From JAHEJN01 sp963787285 (GTDB lineage: Bacteria; Actinomycetota; Acidimicrobiia; Acidimicrobiales; JAHEJN01), in the NCBI GenBank assembly GCA_963787285.1, contig CAWBCM010000006.1, positions 155,064-219,063 on the forward strand: a stretch of 64,000 nucleotides of DNA. The letters are read 5' to 3'. The notes under the pieces were generated by a model. That model was not told the origin of the DNA. It saw only the letters and a list, made by a program, of their open reading frames with translations, and made no database searches. Below, piece after piece: positions 1 to 8,686 of this stretch (positions within the stretch are counted from its first letter, which is position 1; every line of letters starts with the position of its first letter). Both the position numbers and the translations under genes were made by a program.

Positions 1-123
1 CAGCAGGAGCGTGTCGTCGGTGAAGCGGGTGCCCATCGAGGCGCCGGTTGCGGGGAGCCAGAGATCGCCGGCGCGGGCGCGCGATCGGAGCACCCGAGCG
101 ATCGCCTCCGGATCACCGACCAT
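1..123 (-). CDS. S24/S26-like serine peptidase, N-terminal fragment
   Basis: The gene runs off the left edge of the window, so only its first 41 codons are visible, starting from an ATG at 123. The peptide contains LPATGASMGTRF followed by DDTLLL. This resembles the G-x-SM motif with its downstream D/G-D strand that carries the catalytic serine in S24/S26 (LexA or signal-peptidase type) folds. Such small peptidases often accompany PqqD and HprK-like genes in peptide-modification loci, and both are present within 3 kb. It is divergent from the HprK-like gene, with about 50 bp between them. The family call rests on one short motif. Confidence 0.45.
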   Translation of the reverse strand, partial: MVGDPEAIARVLRSRARAGDLWLPATGASMGTRFTDDTLLL

Positions 124-175
124 CGGTGTGGTCGCCCTCTCCGTAGCGATGCCTCGCTCTGCGTAGGCTGAGCCG

Positions 176-1105
176 ATGACGGCCATGCGGACGATCGAGC
201 TGGCGGGAGCGGCCATGGAGCTCAGTGCGTCCAGCAGCGAGGGCCGGATCCATCTCGACTGGTTCTTCGGCCCGTCGCCGGCCAGTGCCTCGGATCCCGA
301 ACTTCGTGTCGCCGTCGACGACGCGCTGAGAATCGGCCGACCGCTGGGCACACCGACCATGGAGGACGGTCCGATCCTGCGGTGGGACGAGGGCGACCAG
401 CTTCGTCTCTGGCACGAGGCCGGCGCCGGTGCAGTCGTGAACGACTCGTCGCTCACAATTGGCGGTGGAGCCGGGGGTCATCGGTGGCGAGTGACCCGCC
501 AGCTGCTGTTCAGCGCCCTGTCCTGGTGGTACGCGCGAGGCGGCGGGGTCATGCTGCACGCCGCGATGGTAGGGCGACACGGCGAGGCGGTCGTGATCAC
601 CGGCTTCACGGGTCGAGGCAAGTCGACGCTCGCGCTCGCCGCCTACCTGCGCGGCTGGGATCTCTGCGCCGACGACCTGGTGGTCGTCACTACCGAGCCG
701 ACGCCACCCGAGGTCTCAGGCCTTCCGAAGCGCCCCACCGTGAGCGCAGAGCTCGCAGGCGCCTTGTCCGTGCCGACCGAGCCGATTCCCGGCGATGACC
801 GCGGCCGGCTGATGCTGCCGCCGAGTGTTCTCACCGTCGGCCCGCACACGGTTCGGGCGATCGTGGCCGTGGATCACGACGACGGAGTGGGAACGACGAC
901 GCGTCTGACCCACACCGACGCACTCGCCGCGCTCGTCTCGTCGTCGATCGAGTCACCACAGCCCGATGCCCTGCGACGTCAGCTTCACTCGATGGCGGCT
1001 CTGGCGGGGCTTCCAGCGTTCCGTCTCGCTCATGCGGCGGACCTGGGTGATCGTCTCACCCGTGCCGCCGATCTTCTCGAGGAGGTCTGGACGCGGTCGG
1101 CGTGA
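176..1105 (+). CDS. HprK-like P-loop kinase/ATPase of a PqqD-type locus
   Basis: This 309-residue protein carries a Walker A loop, GFTGRGKST, at about residues 143-151. A downstream LCADDLVVV strand at about 164-171 matches the acidic pair of the HPr kinase C-terminal fold. There is no N-terminal HprK regulatory domain. The first ~130 residues are a variable region rich in W and H. Stand-alone HprK-like proteins of this kind recur next to PqqD-family, S24-peptidase and asparagine-synthase genes in RiPP-like clusters, where their substrate is generally unknown. It is convergent with the ABC permease, 13 bp between the stops. An alternative start is the ATG nine bases downstream. It is unlikely to phosphorylate HPr, since no PTS is nearby. 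Confidence 0.7.
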   Translation: MTAMRTIELAGAAMELSASSSEGRIHLDWFFGPSPASASDPELRVAVDDALRIGRPLGTPTMEDGPILRWDEGDQLRLWHEAGAGAVVNDSSLTIGGGAGGHRWRVTRQLLFSALSWWYARGGGVMLHAAMVGRHGEAVVITGFTGRGKSTLALAAYLRGWDLCADDLVVVTTEPTPPEVSGLPKRPTVSAELAGALSVPTEPIPGDDRGRLMLPPSVLTVGPHTVRAIVAVDHDDGVGTTTRLTHTDALAALVSSSIESPQPDALRRQLHSMAALAGLPAFRLAHAADLGDRLTRAADLLEEVWTRSA

Positions 1106-1118
1106 CACCGTCGACCGA

Positions 1119-1940
1119 CTAGTACGAACCGAGCACGCCGAGCTCCTTCGCCTTGGCGACGGAACGGCCGAAGAGCCACACCGCCAAAGGAAGCAACACG
1201 GCGGCGAAGGCGGCGAGCAGGACGATCTCGTCGCCCACACCGCTGAACCCGGCGTCGGCCAGGAGTGCCTCGCGCAGCCCTCGCACGCCGTAGTAGGCAG
1301 GAGTCAGCTTGGCCAGTGCCTCGAGCCAGCCGGGCAGCAGCTCGACCGGGAAGACCGCCCCGGACAGCAACAGCGTCAGCTGATAGATGGGCCCCGATAT
1401 GGGGTCCCCGCGCTTGGCCAGCAACACAAGGGCCGCAGAAGCAATACCGAGCGCGCAGAAATTCGCGATGGTCAACAACACGATGGGAACAGCGACAACG
1501 AGACCGTAGAGCGACAGGCCGGCGCCGAGCGCGCCCACGCCGACTCCGATGAGAAGGAGCACCTCGATCGTGGTGAGGGCGAAGGGCACCACGAGGCCGC
1601 CGATCAGAAGCGTCACCAACCGACTCGGACCGCTCAACAGCACCTCGAAGGTTCCCGCCGACTGCTCGGCCGTTATCTGGCCGGTGAAGGCCGAGACACC
1701 GAAGCCGGCATAGGAGGTCAGGGCGATTCCCAACACGACGAAGTCGAAGTACGAGCCCTGGTACCGGCGCAGGAGATCGGTCTCGCCGACCAGATCCGAC
1801 ACGTAGAAGGCGAGAAAGGCCGACACGAAGGTTCCGGTGAAGAACGACAGGAGGCCGAACTGATAGCTCACCTGGATGAACGCGTCACGTCGGGCCACCG
1901 CGCCGATACGGGCCAGCCCGCCGCTCGCCGCGCGAGTCAC
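1119..1940 (-). CDS. ABC-2 type transporter permease
   Basis: This 273-residue integral membrane protein has about six hydrophobic segments. The long conserved region around EQSAGTFEVLLSGP in the first cytoplasmic loop and LLSGAVFPVELLP near the fifth helix is characteristic of ABC-2 exporter permeases. Its start overlaps the stop of the upstream ATPase gene by 4 bp, so the two form one translationally coupled export system. The adjacent PqqD-like gene suggests the exported substrate is a modified peptide, but nothing in the permease itself proves that. Confidence 0.85.
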   Translation of the reverse strand: MTRAASGGLARIGAVARRDAFIQVSYQFGLLSFFTGTFVSAFLAFYVSDLVGETDLLRRYQGSYFDFVVLGIALTSYAGFGVSAFTGQITAEQSAGTFEVLLSGPSRLVTLLIGGLVVPFALTTIEVLLLIGVGVGALGAGLSLYGLVVAVPIVLLTIANFCALGIASAALVLLAKRGDPISGPIYQLTLLLSGAVFPVELLPGWLEALAKLTPAYYGVRGLREALLADAGFSGVGDEIVLLAAFAAVLLPLAVWLFGRSVAKAKELGVLGSY

Positions 1941-2729
1941 GAGTCGCTCCGGTCGTCGTCTGCGTCGAGAAGTGATCGCAACGTGACCGTCTCGTGGTGT
2001 ACGTCACGATGGGCCAGCGCCGACGTGGGCGCCCACATGCGCTGTGCTCCGTTCACGAGCACGAGTACCCGATCACACATTGCCTCGACCTCATCGAGGC
2101 GATGGGACGCAAAGAGCACGGCCACTCCTTCCGACGCGAGGATGCGAAGGTGATCGAGGAAGGCCTCGCTGGCCACAGGATCGAGGCTTCGGGTCGGCTC
2201 GTCGAGGATCAGCAGCGCCGGGCGGGCCATCAGCGCCCGGGCCAGGCCCAACCGCACCCGCATGCCCGACGAGTAGCCGAACACCCGACGGTCGCGTCGG
2301 GCCAGATCGAACTGCTCGAGCAGCTCGCCCGATCGCCGGTCCGCTTCGGCAGCCGTGAGCCCCGCCATCACCCCGAAGAAGCGAAGGTTCTCCCGTCCCG
2401 GTGAGACGCCAATACAGCGCCCGCTCGTCGGCGAGGTGGAGGCCCAGACTCGTTCGGGCGACATGGGGTCGCTCCGCGACGTCCACGTCGTCGATGCGAA
2501 CGGTCCCGCGCGTCGGCGTGAGCAGGGTCGTGCAGATACGAATGAGGGTCGATTTGCCAGCGCCGTTCGGTCCGACCATTCCCACCACTTCGCCCGACTG
2601 CACGTCGAAGCTGACGTCGTCCAACGCACGAATCGGTTCGGTGTGGGCGGTACGGACGACCAGCTTCAGGAGTCCGGTCGGTGGGTCGTAGACCTTGGCG
2701 ACGCCCTCAACGCGCAGCATCGACTTCAA
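1937..2729 (-). CDS. ABC transporter ATP-binding protein (frameshifted near 2399)
   Basis: Partner of the downstream ABC-2 permease. The N-terminal frame carries Walker A (GPNGAGKSTL). The C-terminal frame carries a signature (YSSGMRVRLGLARAL), Walker B (LLILDEPT) and the H-loop (ASHRLDE). The two halves are in different frames. Removing one base from the CCC run at 2397-2399 restores a continuous protein of about 263 residues through the expected WRLTGRENLRFF segment. This looks like a one-base insertion error rather than a real break. The start may be the ATG at 2729 or at 2720. Both overlap the end of the PqqD-like gene, indicating one operon. Confidence 0.8.
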
Positions 2730-2991
2730 CGACGAGGCAGGCGTCGATCAGCTCCTCGAGGAAGTCCTCGACGTCAGTCTGCAGCGTGGCCCGCTCGACC
2801 TCGGGGAAGGTCTGCTGCAGGCGATCGACAAGGGAATCGATGTCGGAGGGAAGCCACTGCCAGACGAGAGTACCGACCACGCTGAGCGTGCTCATCCGGT
2901 CGCCGTCGGCATCGAGCACGATGGTACGGTCGCCCGACGGCTCGGCGGTGACCCCATCTGCTCGTTCGTAGTGCTTGATCGGCTCTGACAT
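2707..2991 (-). CDS. PqqD family protein (RRE-like peptide chaperone)
   Basis: A 94-residue protein beginning at the ATG at 2991, preceded by GGCGAG. It has the PqqD pattern: an early strand region, then D-G-D-x-x-S-x-L-S-x-x-G-x-x-V-W near residues 30-47, and a C-terminal helical section ending in FLEELIDACLVV. PqqD-type domains bind leader peptides of ribosomally made, modified peptides and present them to a maturase. It is the first gene of an operon with the ABC ATPase and permease. No precursor peptide or maturase is visible here. These may lie left of the window. Confidence 0.75.
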   Translation of the reverse strand: MSEPIKHYERADGVTAEPSGDRTIVLDADGDRMSTLSVVGTLVWQWLPSDIDSLVDRLQQTFPEVERATLQTDVEDFLEELIDACLVVEVDAAR

Positions 2992-3108
2992 GTGCTCGCC
3001 GCCCTGCGCGTGGACCCGTCTCGGCGCTCTCCACCGAGTCACGGTGGCGAATCTAGCCACTTCTCGCACCCGGCCGCCCAAATACGGCCTGTTCGACCCG
3101 CCGCCCGA

Positions 3109-3741
3109 TCAGACGATCTTGCGGCTCGTCGCCCAGCGGGTGAGCTCGTGGCGACTGCTCAACTGGAGCTTGCGCAGGATGTTGCCGGCATGGGTCTCGA
3201 CCGTCTTCACGGAGATCTCGAGCCGGCGGGCGATCTCCTTGTAGGTGTAACCCCTGGCGAGCAGGCGCAAGACCTCCTGCTCGCGTGTGGTGAGCTGGTC
3301 GAGCTCGCTGTCGAGCTCGGTGGTCTCGGCGGCCGAGAACGCGTCGAGCACGAACCCTGCGAGTCGGGGCGAGAACACCGCATCACCGGCCGCCACCCGT
3401 TCGATGGCTCCGACCAGATCGTCACCGGAGATGGCCTTGGTGACATAGCCCCGTGCGCCGGCGCGGATGACGGCGATGACGTCGTCGGCGGCGTCGGACA
3501 CCGACAGGGCGAGAAACAACGAGTCGACCCCCGCAGCCTTCACGCCGGCGATGACGGCGGGTCCACCACCACCGGGGAGATGCACGTCGAGGAGCACCAC
3601 GTCGGGCCGGGTCGCGGCGATGACCTCGACCGCGGTGGGGGCGTCGGCCGCCTCGCCGACGATCTCCACTCGGTCGCCCACCTCGGAACGGACGCCGCTG
3701 CGAACCAGAGCGTGGTCGTCGACCAGAACGACTCGGATCAT
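3109..3741 (-). CDS. NarL/LuxR-family response regulator
   Basis: A 210-residue regulator. The receiver domain occupies residues 1-120, with the acidic pocket DD at 8-9, phospho-acceptor D52 in LLDVHLP, and the conserved K in YVTKAIS. A LuxR-type helix-turn-helix follows at about 145-205 (TTREQEVLRLLARGYTYKEI). The start at 3741 overlaps the stop of the PspC histidine kinase by 4 bp, so kinase and regulator form a coupled two-component system. Divergent PspC-type membrane proteins lie just upstream and are the obvious candidate targets, implying an envelope-stress circuit. Confidence 0.92.
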   Translation of the reverse strand: MIRVVLVDDHALVRSGVRSEVGDRVEIVGEAADAPTAVEVIAATRPDVVLLDVHLPGGGGPAVIAGVKAAGVDSLFLALSVSDAADDVIAVIRAGARGYVTKAISGDDLVGAIERVAAGDAVFSPRLAGFVLDAFSAAETTELDSELDQLTTREQEVLRLLARGYTYKEIARRLEISVKTVETHAGNILRKLQLSSRHELTRWATSRKIV

Positions 3742-4967
3742 GGTTCTGCCCTCCGATCGAGGCCGAGGGCCACCTCGGTGCCTTCGCCCTCGGTGGTGTC
3801 GATGGTGGCCCATCCGCCGGCCCGGCGCAGCCGCCCCTGGATCGAGTCGGCGATTCCGCGACGGTCTTCGGCGACCGTCGCGGGATCGAACCCGGTGCCC
3901 GTGTCGCGCACGAACACCTCGACCTTGGCCTCGTCGACCTCGGCGTACACGTCGATCGAGGAGGCGCCCGAATGGCGGGCGGCGTTGGTCATGGCCTCGC
4001 GAGCGGCGGCCACCAGCGATGCGAGACGCTCGTCGTCACCCATGTCGAGATCGCCGACGGTGACGACTTCGATGGGAACATGGTGGGTCTCCTCGACGCC
4101 GGCGGCGGCGGCGGCGATGCTCCGGCGAAACGGTGTTCCGGCCGGATTGCCGGGGCCGTCTTCGGTGAACAGCCAGTTCCGCAGCTCGCGTTCCTGGCGG
4201 CGCGCCAGCGACACCATGGCCGCCGGATCGTCACTCCGACGTTGGATGAGCGACAACGTCTGCAGCACCGAGTCGTGCAGGTGCGCGGCCACGTCGGCCC
4301 GCTCCTCACTGCGGATGCGGCGTCGTCGCTCGTCGGTGAGGTCGCCGAGCGTCCGCCACACCCACGGCCCGATCACCACAGCCAGACCGGCTGCGACGAC
4401 CACCACTGCACCGATGGCGGTGAGCGTGGCGCCGCGATCGAGATTCGTCGTGATCAACAACACCAGCCCACCAACGCTCAGAACCAGGCCGAGTCCGATG
4501 CGTGCGACCCCACTCATGGGCCGGGAGCCGTCGACGTCGACGATGCCGCGATGCCAGGCGACGAGGGTTCCGAGGGTGATCAAGGCGATGGGCCACACGA
4601 TGGCGTCGGAGAATCCGAGATCGATGGTGCGGAACAACAGCAGGAGACCCCCGAAGACCAGCCCGACACCGATCACCCGCGTCGTGGGATTCGCCCCTTT
4701 CGCACGGACGGCGCCGCCGGCTTGCACCCGGTGTTCCTCCGGAGTCAGCGCCATGGCGATCCAGGCCACCGCATACAACACGATGCCCCAGCCGGCAGTG
4801 GCCAGAACGACGAACATGCCTCGGATGAACAGGGGAGCGACACCGAGCTCTTCGGCGATGCCACTGGCGACACCACCGACGAGCCGGTCGTCACTGCGCA
4901 GGCGCGGCACTCGCCACGCGACGCCGTCGACTCCGTCGGTCGAGGAAGAGGTCGGGGCCGTGGTCAT
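3738..4967 (-). CDS. PspC-domain sensor histidine kinase
   Basis: About 409 residues from the ATG at 4967. An N-terminal PspC domain (DRLVGGVASGIAEELGV, about residues 27-75) is followed by several hydrophobic helices to about 200. Next comes a NarL-type dimerisation region with the phospho-histidine in AAHLHDSVLQTL (H near 231). The C-terminal HATPase has the N-box EAMTNAARHSGAS and the G box DTGTGF. This PspC-HATPase architecture is typical of actinobacterial envelope-stress sensors and pairs with the LuxR-type regulator immediately downstream. It is divergent from a PspC/LiaF-like membrane gene. Confidence 0.92.
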   Translation of the reverse strand: MTTAPTSSSTDGVDGVAWRVPRLRSDDRLVGGVASGIAEELGVAPLFIRGMFVVLATAGWGIVLYAVAWIAMALTPEEHRVQAGGAVRAKGANPTTRVIGVGLVFGGLLLLFRTIDLGFSDAIVWPIALITLGTLVAWHRGIVDVDGSRPMSGVARIGLGLVLSVGGLVLLITTNLDRGATLTAIGAVVVVAAGLAVVIGPWVWRTLGDLTDERRRRIRSEERADVAAHLHDSVLQTLSLIQRRSDDPAAMVSLARRQERELRNWLFTEDGPGNPAGTPFRRSIAAAAAGVEETHHVPIEVVTVGDLDMGDDERLASLVAAAREAMTNAARHSGASSIDVYAEVDEAKVEVFVRDTGTGFDPATVAEDRRGIADSIQGRLRRAGGWATIDTTEGEGTEVALGLDRRAEP

Positions 4968-5088
4968 CGGCCCCCATGATCCCACGGAGCCGCCGGGGTT
5001 CCCATCGGGGAGTTCCCTGACCCACCCTGAGCCGACTCGGGGTCATTCCCGATTGTCGCCGGACTGCTCGATGCGCAGAATCGAAGTC

Positions 5089-5247
5089 ATGAACGAAACC
5101 GTCCTTCCCACCGTCGTCGAGCACGACACCCTCGCCCTGATCGTGACCACTGCAGCCGTTGCCTTCCTCATGACACTCTCGTCGGCATCCGGCGGGTTGT
5201 CGGCCGCGCTGACCCGGTTCGTGGTCGCCGCAGTGAGTGGAGCCTGA
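5089..5247 (+). CDS. small membrane protein preceding the PspC-family gene
   Basis: A 52-codon ORF from the ATG at 5089 to the TGA at 5245-5247. It has one hydrophobic segment (LALIVTTAAVAFLMTL) flanked by an acidic N-terminus and a short Ser/Ala-rich tail. Its stop lies 2 bp before the start of the next gene, in the same orientation, which argues for a genuine coupled gene. No family is recognised. Its position beside PspC proteins suggests an envelope-associated accessory peptide. Confidence 0.5.
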   Translation: MNETVLPTVVEHDTLALIVTTAAVAFLMTLSSASGGLSAALTRFVVAAVSGA

Positions 5248-5249
5248 AC

Positions 5250-6416
5250 ATGGAGACCACCGATCCCTCCACCTCCGATCCCACAACGCCCCTTCCGCCC
5301 GCCGGGCCGGCGCCGGTCCGGCGCCTCACCCGATCCTCCGACGGCAGGATCGGTGGCGTCGCCGCCGGCATCGCCGAGTATTTCGGCATCGACCCGACGA
5401 TCGTGCGTCTGGTGTTCGTGGCGAGCATCTTCCTCGGCGGCTTCGGATTGATCATGTACCTGATCGGTTGGGTGGTGCTGCCGCCCGACGACGGATCCGG
5501 CGGCCAGATGGTCCGCACACCCTCGCCTCCACCAGCTCCACCGTCGTGGCGGTCGGTTTGCTGATTGCCGGAGCCATCGTGGCCGCAGCCACCATCGACA
5601 ATCCCTTCGGGGGCGGCTTTCTCGTGCCCGTCCTCCTCGTGTCAGCCGGGGTCTTCCTCCTCCTCCAGTCGCCGGAGCAGTCGGAGTCCGGTCACCGAGC
5701 ACCGACCGAAGCACCGGCGCCGCCGTCCGCCGCAGCCGGGCTGCCGGCCCTTCGCACCTCTGCGGAAATGGCCGTTCCGACCACCCCTCCGCCTTCTGCG
5801 CCGGTCGCGCCGACGGCGCCCGGACCGCCGATCACCGCCCTGGTGTTCTCGGCGCTCGCCCTCATCATCTCCCTTGCCTTCGTCGCCGAGGCGGCTGACC
5901 TGTTCGACGTGTCCCCCACGGCAGTCGGTGGCGGTGTGCCTGGCCGCCATCGGGGTCGGCCTCGTCGCCGCGGCCATCTGGGGAGGGGGACGTGGTCTGA
6001 TCGCCATGGGACTGTTCACCACCGCTGCATTGCTGGTCAGTTCGGTCGCCGCACCGGCGTTCGACGACGGGGTCGGTGAACGCGACTTCGAACCCTCGAC
6101 CTTCGCCGACGTCCGGTCGGAGTATCGCCTCGGCATCGGTGACATGCGGCTCGACCTCAGCGATGTCGACTTCCCCGACGGCGACCACCGCATCGACACC
6201 TACCTCGGCGTCGGTGAGCTTCGAGTGATCGTTCCGGCCGATGTCGACGTCGAGCTCTCCGGTGAGCTCGACGTCGGGGAGGTCGATTTGTTCGGCCGAG
6301 TCGACAGCGGCATCGGCACCGATGTCGACGCCATTTGGTCGGTCGACAGTGATGTGACGCTGCTCATCGATGTCGATGCCGGTGTCGGCCACGTGATCAT
6401 CGAGGCCCGGTCATGA
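5250..6416 (+). CDS. PspC-domain membrane protein with LiaF-like C-terminus (two frameshifts)
   Basis: The N-terminal PspC domain is clear (GRIGGVAAGIAEYFGIDPTIV, about residues 28-80, ending in a membrane helix). Two or more further membrane helices follow. The C-terminal beta-rich region, with repeated D-V-G/D-L patterns such as YLGVGELRVIVP, resembles the LiaF/DUF2154 toast-rack fold of cell-envelope stress proteins. The reading frame changes twice. Near 5514-5519 there is an apparent two-base excess (ACAC), and near 5935 a second shift restores the length to an exact multiple of three. It is most likely one intact gene with sequence errors. It probably senses or signals envelope damage with the divergent kinase. 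Confidence 0.75.
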
Positions 6417-6598
6417 GCTTCCAACCGACCAAGGCACTCTTCGGTTTCTGCTTCGTCTTCATTGCGCTCGTGGGCATGCTGACGGGCTCCGATCTCGAGG
6501 GTGACACGGTCTGGTTGTGGGCCGCCGCCTTCGGCGGTGTCGGATCGGCGGGGCTGATCGCCGCGGTGCTCGCCATCGCCCAGCGCGCCCGCCGGTAG
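6413..6598 (+). CDS. small two-helix membrane protein
   Basis: A 61-residue ORF overlapping the preceding gene by an ATGA. It has two hydrophobic segments (FGFCFVFIALVGML and a C-terminal GSAGLIAAVLAIA) and a basic tail (QRARR). No family is recognised. The overlap places it in the PspC-type operon, so an envelope role is plausible. Confidence 0.6.
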   Translation: MSFQPTKALFGFCFVFIALVGMLTGSDLEGDTVWLWAAAFGGVGSAGLIAAVLAIAQRARR

Positions 6599-6607
6599 CC
6601 TCGATGC

Positions 6608-7626
6608 ATGAGTGACGTGCGGCGGGTTGCGCTGGCTCTCGGTAGCGGCGGAGCACGCGGCTACGCCCACATCGGAGCCATCCAGGTGCTCCACGAACGC
6701 AACTGCGAGATCGTCACCGTGGCCGGATCGTCCATGGGGGCGCTCATCGGCGGGTTGCATGCGGCGGGAAAGCTCGACGAGTTCACCGAGTGGGCCCTGA
6801 CGCTGACCCAGCGGGATGTGTTGCGGTTGCTCGATGTGGCCGTGTCGGCTCCCGGAGCGATCCGGGCGGAGAAGATCTTCGCCAGGGTCACCGACCTGCT
6901 CGGCGACACTGCGATCGAGGATCTCGTTATTCCTTACACGGCGGTGGCCACCGATCTACTCGCTCGCCGTCCGGTGTGGTTCCAGCGAGGTCCGCTGGTC
7001 GACGCCATTCGGGCTTCCACTGCCATACCGGGTGTGTTGCCCCCGGTGATGCTGAACGGCCGGCTGTTGGCCGACGGCGGGATCATGGATCCGGTGCCCC
7101 TCGCTCCGACCGCCGCGGTGCAGTCCGACTTCAGTCTCGCGATATCCCTTGGCGGCGAACGAGGCCTGCTGGCTCCGCTCCTGGAGACGGCCGAACCCCG
7201 TCCGATCGACGAGTGGCTCGAGCGCTTTCGCCGGGGCACCTCGAATCTGCTCGAGCGTGAGTCTTTTCGGTACCTTCGAGACCGCTTCGGCTCCGGGGAC
7301 GCCGGCGGGACCGACGCCGAAGGCAGCGACGACGAGCCGGCCGAGTCCGAAGCGGCCGACGCCGGCCCGGAGTGGGGCGAGGCTCTGCCGGTGGGGCTCG
7401 GGAAGCTCGACGTGATGAACCAGGCGCTGGACGCGATGCAGAGTGTGCTCACGCGGTTCACGCTCGCCGCCCATCCCCCCGATGTCTACGTCGAGGTCAG
7501 CAAGCGTGCCGCACCGTCGACTTCCATCGTGCCGAGGAGCTCATCGAGATCGGCCGTACGCTGACCGAGGCCGCGCTCGACGGTGTCGGAATCGACGGAA
7601 TCCCGGCGAGTACCGACTCGGGCTAG
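6608..7626 (+). CDS. patatin-like phospholipase, RssA type (frameshift near 7509)
   Basis: A single patatin domain with the oxyanion loop GSGGARG (residues 12-18), nucleophile motif G-S-S-M-G (Ser42) and the catalytic dyad aspartate in LADGGIMDP. This predicts a lipid acyl hydrolase of the bacterial RssA/YchK group. After VYVEVSK near 7505 the frame changes. Reading on in the next frame gives FHRAEELIEIG and a natural end at 7626, so one base appears to be missing there. A low-complexity D/E/A-rich linker lies at about residues 225-260. With the shift corrected the protein is about 339 residues and ends 4 bp into the convergent glycosyltransferase gene. Confidence 0.85.
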
Positions 7627-8107
7627 GCGTCCTCGATGACGTTCCGGATTGCGTCGGTGAGGGATTGCGACGCATGCGGCGCGATCGTTCCCTTCGCGGT
7701 GAGCTCTGACGTCGGTCGAGCATGCGAACGAGCTCGGTCTCGTCGAGCGCAACGTTCACCATGTCGAGCTCGGTGAAGTACCGGGCGGTGGCCAGCTGGT
7801 GATCGTTGCGGTGCTCGCCGGCGCTCGCCCGGCGGGGCATGACCAGCAGTGGCTTCTCGGCGGTGAGTGACGACAGAATCGTGCCCATTCCGGCATGGCC
7901 GATCACCAGATCGGCCTGATGGAACACGCGTCGGAAGTCTCGTGGGTCGAGGAATGGCCGAGCAGCGATGTACTCGGGCCGATGGTCGGTGACGCCGATC
8001 TGGGCGAACACCTGGCCATGGACGCCCGATTCGTGAGCCCAGTTGTCGACAGCTCGAACCAGGCGATCGAAGGGCAACTCGGTGCCGACGGTCACGAAGA
8101 TGCTCAC
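7623..8107 (-). CDS. PssE-like glycosyltransferase subunit, GT28 C-terminal domain (frameshift near 7712)
   Basis: It starts at the GTG at 8107 with SIFVTVGTELPFDRLV, the hallmark beginning of PssE/Alg13-type subunits. GHAGMGTILSSL follows, which is the nucleotide-sugar-binding loop of GT28 C-terminal domains. Near 7708-7716 one base seems missing, after which LTAKGTIAPHASQSL completes a protein of about 161 residues, the usual length. These subunits pair with a membrane-associated PssD/Alg14-type subunit to transfer a sugar during polysaccharide synthesis. That partner lies 38 bp upstream. Confidence 0.8.
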
Positions 8108-8145
8108 TCTGGCCGGTATGGCGTCGGCCGTCGCTCGTTCGGCAC

Positions 8146-8681
8146 TCAAGGTGCTTCGTCTCCGAGCACATTGCCCGCATACGCCGGCCCATCGGGAGTG
8201 GCGAGGTGGGGCCACTGGGTCAGCCACAGATCGACGTGCTTGCCGGCTCGTCGTCCCGAGAGCGACAACTCCTCGGCGTTGGCGATGCTGTCGACCCAGA
8301 TGGTCCGTGCCCCCACCAGCTTTCCGAACCGTACGGCGAAGTATCCGGGCGCGGCGCCGGTGGAGATCACCACCTCCGGTCGCTCCCGCACGATCAGGAC
8401 GAGAACGGCGAGGGCACACTTGACCAGACCGATCTTGTCCCAGCGGTTGGCGTCGGGAACCACCCGGAACGGTGCGTCACCGACATCGGCCCGGTGGCCC
8501 GATGCAGTCGTCGCGAACGTGACTTCATGGCCCTCGAAGGCCGGCGTCAGTCGCCGTAGCTGCGTCCAATGGCCCCCGCCCGAGGCGAGCGCCAGGACCC
8601 GCTTGGCCCCGACGGGCTCGTCGGTGCGATTCGAGGCCGCGCCGGACCGCCACCGTGAGAGGGGAGCGGGCGAGGGCGCAT
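8146..8681 (-). CDS. PssD-like (Alg14-type) glycosyltransferase subunit, start uncertain
   Basis: The readable frame begins at about 8598 with VLALASGGGHWTQLRRL, the glycine-rich N-terminal motif of Alg14/PssD proteins. It continues through a membrane-prone helix (LVKCALAVLVLIV), VISTGAAPGYFA and SIANAEELS to a stop at 8146. No start codon lies in that frame. The only nearby ATG, at 8681, is out of frame, so an indel between about 8600 and 8680 is likely. It probably anchors the PssE-like partner to the membrane and forms the acceptor side of the enzyme. UDP-glucose dehydrogenase directly upstream supports a role in exopolysaccharide or envelope glycan synthesis. Confidence 0.7.
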
Positions 8682-8686
8682 GGCTT

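Noticed and set aside
2992..5247. Long plus-strand frame (751 codons) over the two-component genes
   Set aside because: It is antisense to a clear kinase and regulator and has no family motif. GC-rich codon structure opens long frames on the opposite strand. Only the small ORF at its 3' end is kept.
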